The position numbers and the translations under genes are program-made. This document shows positions 9,640-17,879 of a DNA stretch of 64,000 bases, piece after piece. Numbering within the stretch: position 1 is the stretch's first letter; every line of letters begins with the position of its first letter. The DNA comes from CAVZCC01 sp963773765 (lineage in GTDB: Bacteria; Actinomycetota; Acidimicrobiia; Acidimicrobiales; Microtrichaceae): NCBI GenBank assembly GCA_963773765.1, contig CAVZCC010000001.1, positions 930,001 through 994,000 on the forward strand, written 5' to 3'. The notes beneath the pieces are model-generated. The model was given only the letters and a program-made list of their open reading frames with translations. It made no database searches and was not told the DNA's origin.

Positions 9640-10728
9640 GTGGGCCAGAGCGCACAGGGCAACGGGGCAGGCGGAACGGGAGCGGGTCCGGTGGACGGGA
9701 TCGACGCGGCCGGCGTCACGGACTGGTTCGCCCGGCACGTGCCTGCGGCCTCCGCCCCGCTGGAGTTCCAGCTGATCGCCGGGGGCCACTCCAACCTCAC
9801 CTACTCCGTGACGGACGCCACCGGCGCCCGCTGGGTGCTGCGGCGCCCGCCGCTGGGCCAGGTGCTGGCCACCGCCCACGACATGGGCCGGGAGCACCGC
9901 ATCATCTCCGCCCTGGGGCCGACCGACGTGCCCGTGCCCCCCACGGCAGGGCTGTGCACGGACGCCGCGGTCAACGGCGCGCCCTTCTACGTCATGGACT
10001 TCGTGGACGGACGGGTCATCCGCTCCCATGCGGATGCGGAGTCCCTCGGCCCGGACGAGCGGCGGCGGGCCGGTGAGTCGTTGGTGGACGTGATGGCGGC
10101 CATCCACGCCGTCGACGTGGACGCCGTGGGACTGGGCGACCTGGGCAAGAAGCAGGACTACATCGCCCGCCAGCTCAAGCGGTGGTACGGCCAGTTCCAG
10201 GCCTCCGACGCCCAGGTGCCGGGCGGGCTGGGCCTCGACGCCGTGCACCAGGTCCACGACCGGCTGGCGGCCAACACCCCGACCCAGCAGGGAGCGGCCA
10301 TCGTGCACGGCGACTACCGCCTGGACAACTGCATGCTGGGCCCCGACGGTGCCGTCATGGCCGTCCTGGACTGGGAGATCTGCACGCTGGGTGACCCCAT
10401 GGCCGACGTGGGGCTGCTCTGGGTCTACTGGTCCGACGCCGACGACACCGCCGTCCTGCCCCAGGCCTCCCCCACCGCCCTGGACGGCTTCCCCCGCAAG
10501 CGCGAGCTGATCGAGCGCTACGCCGCGGCATCGGGCCGGGACGTGTCGGGCATCGACTTCTACATCGCGTTCGGCTACTGGAAGCTGACCTGCATCATCG
10601 CCGGCGTCTACGCCCGCTATGCCGGCGGGGCCATGGGTGACGTGCCCAAGGAGCAGGTGGCGGGTTTCCGCCACATGCTCGACTCGCTGGCCGAGCTGAC
10701 CGTCACGTCGGCCGAGGGGATCGGCTGA
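9640..10728 (+). CDS. APH-family phosphotransferase, ACAD10/11-like
   Basis: The 362-residue protein has an aminoglycoside-phosphotransferase kinase fold: GGHSNLTYSV as the glycine-rich loop, VHGDYRLDNCML as the catalytic loop and VLDWEICTLGDPMADVG as the metal-binding segment. The last two phrases are typical of kinases related to the N-terminal domain of ACAD10/11, linked to hydroxy-acyl-CoA metabolism; the substrate here is unproven. The GTG at 9640 was chosen because GGGGGA lies at 9631-9636; an in-frame GTG at 9613 is too close to the -10. The next gene begins 1 nt after its stop. Confidence 0.82.
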   Translation: MGQSAQGNGAGGTGAGPVDGIDAAGVTDWFARHVPAASAPLEFQLIAGGHSNLTYSVTDATGARWVLRRPPLGQVLATAHDMGREHRIISALGPTDVPVPPTAGLCTDAAVNGAPFYVMDFVDGRVIRSHADAESLGPDERRRAGESLVDVMAAIHAVDVDAVGLGDLGKKQDYIARQLKRWYGQFQASDAQVPGGLGLDAVHQVHDRLAANTPTQQGAAIVHGDYRLDNCMLGPDGAVMAVLDWEICTLGDPMADVGLLWVYWSDADDTAVLPQASPTALDGFPRKRELIERYAAASGRDVSGIDFYIAFGYWKLTCIIAGVYARYAGGAMGDVPKEQVAGFRHMLDSLAELTVTSAEGIG

Positions 10729-10729
10729 C

Positions 10730-11623
10730 ATGGCCCCCCTGGTCGAACGCCACCTCAACCCCGAACTGCACGACCCCGTGATGGTGGTGGCGCTGGAGGG
10801 ATGGATCGACGCCGGGCTCGGCGCCGTCAACGCCATGTCGGCACTGCTGACCGGCGCGGACGCGGAGATCGTGGCCGAGTTCGACTCCGACCGGCTGCTG
10901 GACCATCGGGCCCGCCGACCGATCATGCACCTGGTCAACGGGCTGATCACCGGCCTGACCTGGCCTGCGGTGGAGCTCCGGGCCGGGACCGACGCCGCCG
11001 GCAACGACCTGCTGCTCCTGGTGGGGGCCGAGCCCGACTTCGAGTGGCGGGCGTTCTCCGAGGCGGTCGTGGACCTGGCCCACGAGTTCGGCTGTCGCAT
11101 GGTGGTCACCCTGGGCGCCTACCCCGCGCCGGTGCCCCACACCCGCGGCACCAGCCTGGCCGTGACCACCTCGTCGCCGGACCTCTCCGACGACCTGCAC
11201 GGCTACGTCCGGGGCACGCTCGACGTGCCGGGTGGCATCCAGGCCGTGATCGACGTGGCCTGCAACGAGGGTGGCATCCCCGCCGTCGGCCTGTGGGCCC
11301 AGGTCCCCCACTACGTGTCCTCCATGCCGTATCCGGCGGCGAGCGTCGCCCTGCTGGAGGGCCTGGAGGAGCTCGCCGGTGTGTCGGCCCACCTGGGCCA
11401 GCTCCCGTCGGACGCCAAGGCCACCCGCATCCGCCTGGACGAGCTGGTGGCGGAGAACCCCCAGCACCAGGCCATGGTGACCCAGCTGGAGGAGTTCATC
11501 GACGAGGGCCTGGGCGACCAGGAGGAGGCGGCCCCGACGTTCGGGTTCGACCGCCTCCCCAGCGGCGACGAACTGGCCGCCGAGCTGCAGGAGTTCCTGC
11601 AGCAGCGCCCCGACGACGACTGA
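10730..11623 (+). CDS. PAC2 family protein
   Basis: The 297-residue protein starts one base after the previous stop. It carries the PAC2 pattern: VMVVALEGWIDAGLGAVNAM at the N-terminus, LLLLVGAEPDFEWRAFSEAV, then VVTLGAYPAPVPHTRGTS and GIPAVGLWAQVPHYVSSMPYP. PAC2 proteins in actinomycetes resemble archaeal and eukaryotic proteasome-assembly chaperones; their bacterial function is not settled. The final helices (QLEEFIDEGLGDQEEA) are acidic. It is co-transcribed with the APH-like gene and ends 9 bp from the convergent sialidase. Confidence 0.85.
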   Translation: MAPLVERHLNPELHDPVMVVALEGWIDAGLGAVNAMSALLTGADAEIVAEFDSDRLLDHRARRPIMHLVNGLITGLTWPAVELRAGTDAAGNDLLLLVGAEPDFEWRAFSEAVVDLAHEFGCRMVVTLGAYPAPVPHTRGTSLAVTTSSPDLSDDLHGYVRGTLDVPGGIQAVIDVACNEGGIPAVGLWAQVPHYVSSMPYPAASVALLEGLEELAGVSAHLGQLPSDAKATRIRLDELVAENPQHQAMVTQLEEFIDEGLGDQEEAAPTFGFDRLPSGDELAAELQEFLQQRPDDD

Positions 11624-11632
11624 GCGACGGCC

Positions 11633-12861
11633 TCAGCCTCCGGTGATCCGGGCGACGCCCACGACGGTGAAGTCGATGCGTTCGTACTGGCCCTGGTCGC
11701 CGGCCTCGTAGAGCACCCCCACCGCGCCCCGGGCAGTCCGACGAGGTCCGAGTAGGCGGCGGGGCCGGGGTGGACGACCAGGCCCTCGTTCCACGTCGCT
11801 CCCCCGTCGGTGGAGGCGCGGATCCGCAGGTCCTCCCGGTTCTCGGGCGCGGCGGGGGCCGAGAGCAGCAGCGCGCCGTCGGCGCCCGCGGCATCGGCCC
11901 TCAGGAGGGATCCCTGGACGATGGGCGTGACCAGCCCGACCTGGTCCGCGTAGGGGCCGGTGAACGACTCGCCGCCGTCGGTCGAGGTGGTCCGGAGCCG
12001 GTTCCACTCGTCCGCGCCGTTCTCATCGCGGCTGGAGAACACGATCGTGCCGTCCGCCAGCTCCGCACCGGTGGACTCGCCGGGGTTCACCGGCGTCGGG
12101 CCGGTGGAGTCCACGGCACCGATCCGCCAGGTCCGCCCGCCGTCGTCGCTGAGCAGCACGTGGGCGCCGTAGCCGTTGGTGGGATCGGAATGGTTGGCGG
12201 GGGCCACCAGACGGCCGGCGTGGGGCCCGTGCTCCAGCTGGAACGCATGGCCGGGCCCGACGCTGTACCAGCCCCACGTCGGCTGCTTGACGTCCGCGGT
12301 GATGTCGTCGGGCGCGGACCACGTGGCCCCGCCGTCGTCACTGGTCAGGAGCCAGGCCCGGCTGGTGTCCGCGCCGGTGCCGGTGAGGATCTCGACCTCG
12401 GAGTCCGCGCCGTCCTTGTGGGTGGCCAGGACCACCAACCGGCCGCTCTCCCGGTCCAGCACCGGGGACGGGTTGCCCACGAAGTCGGCGCCGTCGTCGG
12501 CGACCACCTGCAGGGGACCCCAGGTGCGGCCCTCGTCGGTGGACCGCTTGGCCACCAGGTCCACGTTGCCGTCATCCGCGGCGGAGCCCACCCGGCCCTC
12601 GGCGAAGGCGAGGAGGCCACCGTCGGCGCCGGCGACGACGGCCGGGATGCGGAAGGTGGCGTACCCGTCCTCCCCGGCACGGAACACCGTGGTGGTGGCG
12701 GGCTCGGCGGCGGAGCGGTCCGCCACCGTCGTGGTGGTGGCGGTCGTGGGGGGATCCGACCCGGAGTCCGTGTCCCCGTCGCCGCCCGAGGAGCAGGCGG
12801 ACAGGGTCACCGCCCCCAACAGGGCAGCGAGCAGCACGCGCATGGGCACGGTGGCGGACAT
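11633..12861 (-). CDS. Secreted sialidase lipoprotein (GH33-type), one frameshift
   Basis: The protein starts with a lipoprotein signal (LLAALLGAVTLSACSS, Cys 23) and a Thr-rich linker, then a six-bladed propeller typical of exo-alpha-sialidases. The family-defining FRIP motif is at residues 70-73 and at least five Asp boxes are visible (STDEGRTW, SDDGGATW, SDDGGRTW, STDGGESF, STDGGATW). Sialidases cleave terminal sialic acids from glycans; here it would be anchored outside the membrane. A one-base deletion near 11735, in a G run, shifts the last 30 or so residues; the corrected end reads GVLYEAGDQGQYERIDFTVV. A leaderless start at ATG 12861 is likely. Confidence 0.85.
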
Positions 12862-12867
12862 CACCGG

Positions 12868-12873
12868 ATCGTA
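12868..12873 (-). promoter_or_regulatory. -10 box of leaderless sialidase gene
   Basis: TACGAT on the minus strand lies exactly 6 nt before the ATG at 12861, the spacing expected for a leaderless transcript. Confidence 0.5.
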
Positions 12874-12934
12874 CCGACCGCAACGGCCGCCAAAGACCCG
12901 ACGATGACCACGCGCACCCTTTCCGAACCTCCGC

Positions 12935-14665
12935 TCAGGCGGCGGGCGGCAGCGGCTCGTAGCTGGGCAGGGTGATGCCGTCGGGCAGGTCGGTGTAGAT
13001 GGTGACCGAGCCCTCCTCGGTGAACAGCTCCGGCTCGCCCTCGGGCCAGGAGCCCGGCAGGTACCGCTCGCCACCGTTGGCGTACTCCATCATCCCGGTG
13101 CCCTCGTTGCCGATCTCGTCGGTCCCGGTGGCGTCGGGGTTCCACCAGACCTCGGTCTGGTCGTCCAGGCCGGCGTAGTCGATGCCGGGCCACACGTCGC
13201 GCTCGCCCCAGGAGATCTGGGGCCCGATCACGGTGCCCTTGACGATCGGGGCGTTGAAGATGACCGTGCGGAACATGTCCGGGCTCAGGTCGGTGCCCGC
13301 GCCCTGGAGCACGGCGTACAGCAGCTGCAGGTTGGGCAGCACCAGGGCCGACTGCTGGGCCGGGGGCTCCTGGCCGTCGTAGAACCAGCGGTACAGGTAC
13401 CCGGACCCGGCCACCGACGGACTGATCCGGGCGAACAGGTTGGACGGGCCGAAGGCGTGGGCCCACTGCTGCTGGTCGTAGGTCCGGGAGAAGATCGTGG
13501 TGTCCACCAGCGCGGTGCCGGTCATGACCCACTCGGGGAAGTAGTCCTGCTCGGTGGCGTTCTGCGTGAGCGTCTGCGGGGCCAGCGGATCGCCGCCGTA
13601 CAGGATGGTGGTGACGCCCTTGGACTTCATGCGGGCCAGGATCTCCCGGGCCTGGCCGGCCAGCGCCACCGGGTCGGTGAAGCTGGCGATCTCCTCGAAG
13701 GTGACGCCGTACTCGTCCTGGAGCGTCGTGGTGAACTTCTCCCGCAGCTCCTCCGACGTGGGTGAGGTGGACAGGTAGATGTAGCCGAACTTGCGGGGCA
13801 GGTCCTTGACGGCGTCGCCGCCGTACTGGGCCTTTCCTCCGGCCAGCCGCTTTCCCGTGTACTCGGCGATCATCTGCTGGTTCTGGTCGGTGTTCTTCTG
13901 GATGTCCCAGACGTAGGGGCCGCGCTCCTCGTACCAGTCGTTGGGCTGGCCCGGGGTGCACGAGATGCACAGCACCTTGTTGGCGGCCAGCGTGTCGGCG
14001 AAGGCCTCGGTCAGGAGCGGGCCCCCCAGCACGGCGAAGGGCTGGATGTCCCGGGCGATGGTCTCCGCGTCGGAGGTGGCGGCCACCTCGTCCTGGATGG
14101 TGCCCGTGGCGTCGTAGCGGACCAGTTCGACGTTGCGGCCGTAGGTCTCGTAGTAGGTCGCCATCAGCTTGTTGAACTGCTCGTAGGTGGCGAAGACGTC
14201 GTCGGGTGTGTCGTTGTTGCCGATCTGGCGGTAGATGAAGCTCAGGATCGGGTCGTTGGCCTGGGGCAGGTACACCACGACCTTGATGGAGTCGGCGGTG
14301 ACGCCGGTGGAGGTGGCGCCGCCGTTGTCGCCGGTGAAGGGCTTGAAGCACTCCGGCGGTGGGGCGAGGGGCAGGGCCAGCACTCCCTCGGTCTCGTCGC
14401 AGCGCTCGCCCCAGTCGATGGTGTCCTCCTCACCCCGGGCCTCGGCCACGCTGTAGGGCAGGACGCCGTTCGGCAGCTCCACGTCCGCCAGGTCCGCTCC
14501 GGGCGCGGTGGTGGAGGGTCCGGCTGAGTCGGTCGACTCGTCGTCGCCCCCGCCCAGGACCAGGAAGCCGGCCACGACGGCGACGACGACCACGACCGCT
14601 CCCAATGGGCCCCACTTGCGCAACGCCGTCGACCGCGGTTGCTCCGGGCTCTCCATTGCCTTCAT
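12935..14665 (-). CDS. Branched-chain-type ABC substrate-binding protein, membrane anchored
   Basis: The 576-residue protein has an N-terminal membrane anchor (about residues 17-38), a Thr/Ser-rich linker and a type I periplasmic-binding fold of the Leu/Ile/Val (LivK-like) kind. Signs of the fold are SIKVVVYLPQANDP, AVLGGPLLTEAFADTLAANKV and FGYIYLSTSPTSEELREKF. The ligand could be an amino acid, a short amide or another small molecule. No lipobox cysteine is seen, so it appears anchored by a signal anchor. Its gene is the last transporter gene in the cluster, downstream of the fused ATPase and permease genes. Confidence 0.85.
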   Translation of the reverse strand: MKAMESPEQPRSTALRKWGPLGAVVVVVAVVAGFLVLGGGDDESTDSAGPSTTAPGADLADVELPNGVLPYSVAEARGEEDTIDWGERCDETEGVLALPLAPPPECFKPFTGDNGGATSTGVTADSIKVVVYLPQANDPILSFIYRQIGNNDTPDDVFATYEQFNKLMATYYETYGRNVELVRYDATGTIQDEVAATSDAETIARDIQPFAVLGGPLLTEAFADTLAANKVLCISCTPGQPNDWYEERGPYVWDIQKNTDQNQQMIAEYTGKRLAGGKAQYGGDAVKDLPRKFGYIYLSTSPTSEELREKFTTTLQDEYGVTFEEIASFTDPVALAGQAREILARMKSKGVTTILYGGDPLAPQTLTQNATEQDYFPEWVMTGTALVDTTIFSRTYDQQQWAHAFGPSNLFARISPSVAGSGYLYRWFYDGQEPPAQQSALVLPNLQLLYAVLQGAGTDLSPDMFRTVIFNAPIVKGTVIGPQISWGERDVWPGIDYAGLDDQTEVWWNPDATGTDEIGNEGTGMMEYANGGERYLPGSWPEGEPELFTEEGSVTIYTDLPDGITLPSYEPLPPAA

Positions 14666-14744
14666 CGGTGCCTCACCTTCACATCGGTCGTGTCCGGGCG
14701 GGCCATGACGGCCCGGTTCCCCGGTCGGGTGCCCATCCGAAACG

Positions 14745-17700
14745 TCATGGCGGTCCCGCCGCCTGGCCCGAGCGGGCCACCGCGGCCCGGTCGTCGCCCA
14801 GGTAGGAGGCGATCACCCTGGGGTCGGCCAGCACGGCCGACGGTTCCCCCCGGGCGATCACCATGCCGGTCTCCAGCGCCACCAACCGGTCCGACAGGCT
14901 GGAGATGAGCGGCATGTCGTGCTCGATGACGACCATGGAACAGCCCAGCTCGTCCCGGATCCGTTCCAGCAGCACCCCCAACTGCTCGACCTCCCGCTGG
15001 GCCACGCCGCCGGCGGGCTCGTCCAACAGCAGCACCGAGGGTTGGTGCCCCACCACGCAGGCCAGCTCCACGATGCGCCGCGTCCCCGTGGACAGCTCCG
15101 CCACCAGGTTGTCCCGGTAGGCCTCCAGGCCGAACAGGCCCAGGAGCTCGCGCACCCGCCGGCCCACCGCCTGCTCGCTGTCGAAGTGCGGGGGCAGGCG
15201 CAGCGCGGCGTTGAGTGGGTCCTTGACCTCCACGGAGCGGTCCAGTGACACCGCCACGGTCTCCGCCACCGTCAGGCCGGGGAACAGGCGGCCCCCCTGG
15301 AACGTGCGGCCCAGGCCGCGGCGGGCCCGCCGGCCGGGGGACCACCCGGACATGTCCTCACCGGCCAGCAGGATGCGGCCGCCGTCGAGCGGCTGGTAGC
15401 CGCACACCAGGTCGAAGATGGTGGTCTTGCCCGCACCGTTCTGGCCGATCAGGCCCACGATCTCGCCCGGCGCGACCTCCAGCGTCACGTCCTCCACCGC
15501 GCTGATGCCACCGAAGCGACGGGTGACGTCGACGAGTTGCAGGGCGGGCCGCGCCTCGACCGGGCGGTGGCCGTCGACCACGGTTGCCGACACGGCCGCC
15601 GTGGCCGGCACCGTGGCGTCGGCAGCCGTCCCGTTGGCGGCCGTCCCGTTGGCGGCCGTCCCGTGCGGTGCCGTGCCATGCGGTGCCGTGCCATGCGGTG
15701 CCGTGCCATGCGTGTGGGCACCGCCCGGGGTCGGGCCCCCGGCCAGGAACACGGCACGCAGCAGATCGGGCCGGTCCAGGATCTCGTGGGCCGGACCGGA
15801 GAACTGCACCCGACCCCGCTCCATGAAGTAGGCGGTGGTGGCCATCGTGAGCGCCACGTTCACCGACTGCTCCACCAGCAGCACCGTGGTGCCGTCCGCC
15901 GCCACCTGGCGGACCAGGTCGGCCAGCCTGGCCACCACCACCGGGGCCAGTCCGAGGCTGAGCTCGTCGATGATCAGCAGGCGGGGTCGGCCCAACAGTG
16001 CCATGCCCAGGGCCAGCATCTGCTGCTGGCCGCCCGACAGGTTCGCCGCCGGCTCGTCCAGTCGCTCCCGCAGGGCCGGGAACACCTCCAGGACCTCCTC
16101 CATCCTGGCGTGCAGGGCGTGGCGGTGCCGGCGCATGAGCCAGCCGGCCGACCGCAGGTTCTCCCGCACCGTGAGGCTGGGGAACACGCCGGCACCACCG
16201 GGGACCTGCGCCACCCCCAGGGCCGCGATCTCGTTGGGCGGTGCATGGGTGATGTCCCGGCCGTCGAAGATGACCGCGCCGAAGTCGGCCTCGGTGATGC
16301 CGGACACCGCCCGCAGCAGGGTCGACTTGCCCGCGCCGTTGGTCCCCAGCAGGGCCACGATCTCGCCCTCGGCCACCTCCATGTTGACGTCGAAGAGGAC
16401 CTGCAGGCCGCTGTAGCCGACGTTCAGGTCCTTGATGACCAGCAGCTTGGACCGGCCCGCCCGCCGGTCCACCAACGCCTTGGACCGCGCCGCGGAGGAT
16501 TTCCACACGTCCTCGATGTCACGGCGGATCACCGTGCCACCGGACGCGATCATGAGGCCGCCGATGCACAGGATGGGGGTCATGACCAACATGCCCGCCC
16601 GGGTGCCCCAGTTGTCCGAGATCCAGCCGATCAACGGCAGCAGGGCCAGGCCGGGGATGGCCCACCACGACGCCACGGAGAACCCGATGGCCCGGGCCCG
16701 GGCCGGGATGGCCAGCGACAGCGTGGCCAGGACCCCGGGGAGCAGGACGGCCAGGACCGAGGTCAACAGGATGTTGAACACCACGGCCAGCCACAGGGTG
16801 GGGGCCAGGGCGAACCCGGCGGCCAGCACCGAGCAGATGATGGCGACCCACTTGAGGAACTTGAACACCAACGCCGGGTCCTTGAGGAACAACCGTGTGC
16901 CCAGCCGGGCCCCGACGGCCAGGCCGAGCAGCTGGAACGGCTCGACGACCGCGGCCAGGTACCCGCGCTGCAGCTCGTCCAGGTTGTAGACGTCCTCGTA
17001 GAGCAGTCCGGCCAGGGACACGAAGCCGATGAGCGACACCGCCAGGAACGGCACGGCGTACCAGATGCGCCGGAGCACGTCGATCTTCCACAGCAGGCGC
17101 CAGGCCTCGGCGAAGCTCGGCGCGGGCTCCTCGGTGTCGATGACCTCCTCGGAGGCACCCGACGCGCGCCGCTCCTGGGCACCCCGCAACGGCTCCCGCA
17201 TCCTGGTGCCCAGCACCACCAGGATCAGCGTGGGCACGGCGAACACGTAGAACGGGGTCCGCCACGAGAACGCGGCGGCCAGGGCCCCGGCCAGGAGCGG
17301 GCCGCTGAACTGGCCGAGCACGTTGGCGGCCCGGTGGAAGGAGAACACGGCCGGACGGCGATCCACCGGGTAGTAGTCCGACAGCAACGAGTTGTGCGTC
17401 GGGTCCACCACGGCGCGGCCGATCCCGGTGCCGGTTCGGGCCAGGACGAGCATCCAGATGGCGGTGGCGGCACCGGTGAAGATGGAGAACACCGCCCACA
17501 CCACGGCACCCAGCAAGGTGATGAACACCCGGTTGCCGCGGTCGGCCCAGGCCGCGATCGGCAGCTGCAGCAGCAGCGCGCCCAGGGCGGTGAGCCCGAC
17601 CAGGGTGAGGATCCCGGTGTTGGACATGCCGAAGGCGTCCCGGATGTTGGGCAACAGGATGCCGAACCCGGTGCGGTCCAGTTCGTCCACCGCGTTCAGG

Positions 17701-17879
17701 CCGAACAGGATGAGCAGCGGGAACACCGGCCCGGTGCCCGTCATCTGCTTGAGCGACGCACCGGGGTGGCGCAGGGTGGCCGCCCACCGGCGGGGCGCCA
17801 CCACGCCCTTGGCCGACTCCCGCAGGTCGGTCCAGGTGATGTGGTCCTCAGCCGCGGCCGGCCGGCCCGTCGTGGTCAT
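14745..17879 (-). CDS. Fused MFS transporter - LivF-like ATPase - LivG-like ATPase
   Basis: This single 1044-residue frame holds three transporter modules. Residues about 45-470 are an MFS-like membrane domain (GILLPNIRDAFGMSNTGILTL, AAWADRGNR, RTGTGIGRAVVDPTHNSLLSDYY). Next is an ABC ATPase like LivF, with Walker A GTNGAGKST near residue 513 and signature LSGGQQQML. A repeated HGTAP/NGTAA linker follows at about 721-751. Last is an ABC ATPase like LivG, with Walker A GQNGAGKTT near 813, signature ELSTGTRRIVEL and VIEHDMPLI. No frameshift is seen across any junction. The ATG overlaps the stop of the permease gene by 4 bp. The ATPases should power the neighbouring LivH-LivM permease; the role of the MFS part is unknown. 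Confidence 0.88.
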   Translation of the reverse strand: MTTTGRPAAAEDHITWTDLRESAKGVVAPRRWAATLRHPGASLKQMTGTGPVFPLLILFGLNAVDELDRTGFGILLPNIRDAFGMSNTGILTLVGLTALGALLLQLPIAAWADRGNRVFITLLGAVVWAVFSIFTGAATAIWMLVLARTGTGIGRAVVDPTHNSLLSDYYPVDRRPAVFSFHRAANVLGQFSGPLLAGALAAAFSWRTPFYVFAVPTLILVVLGTRMREPLRGAQERRASGASEEVIDTEEPAPSFAEAWRLLWKIDVLRRIWYAVPFLAVSLIGFVSLAGLLYEDVYNLDELQRGYLAAVVEPFQLLGLAVGARLGTRLFLKDPALVFKFLKWVAIICSVLAAGFALAPTLWLAVVFNILLTSVLAVLLPGVLATLSLAIPARARAIGFSVASWWAIPGLALLPLIGWISDNWGTRAGMLVMTPILCIGGLMIASGGTVIRRDIEDVWKSSAARSKALVDRRAGRSKLLVIKDLNVGYSGLQVLFDVNMEVAEGEIVALLGTNGAGKSTLLRAVSGITEADFGAVIFDGRDITHAPPNEIAALGVAQVPGGAGVFPSLTVRENLRSAGWLMRRHRHALHARMEEVLEVFPALRERLDEPAANLSGGQQQMLALGMALLGRPRLLIIDELSLGLAPVVVARLADLVRQVAADGTTVLLVEQSVNVALTMATTAYFMERGRVQFSGPAHEILDRPDLLRAVFLAGGPTPGGAHTHGTAPHGTAPHGTAPHGTAANGTAANGTAADATVPATAAVSATVVDGHRPVEARPALQLVDVTRRFGGISAVEDVTLEVAPGEIVGLIGQNGAGKTTIFDLVCGYQPLDGGRILLAGEDMSGWSPGRRARRGLGRTFQGGRLFPGLTVAETVAVSLDRSVEVKDPLNAALRLPPHFDSEQAVGRRVRELLGLFGLEAYRDNLVAELSTGTRRIVELACVVGHQPSVLLLDEPAGGVAQREVEQLGVLLERIRDELGCSMVVIEHDMPLISSLSDRLVALETGMVIARGEPSAVLADPRVIASYLGDDRAAVARSGQAAGPP
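15628..15717 (-). repeat. 15-bp in-frame tandem repeat encoding the linker
   Basis: Six consecutive 15-bp units begin at 15628, 15643, 15658, 15673, 15688 and 15703. The first two are identical (GTCCCGTTGGCGGCC on the plus strand), and a GTGCCATGCGGTGCC type makes up the later ones. On the coding strand they give repeats of HGTAP and NGTAA between the two ATPase domains, so any change in copy number keeps the frame. Confidence 0.85.
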
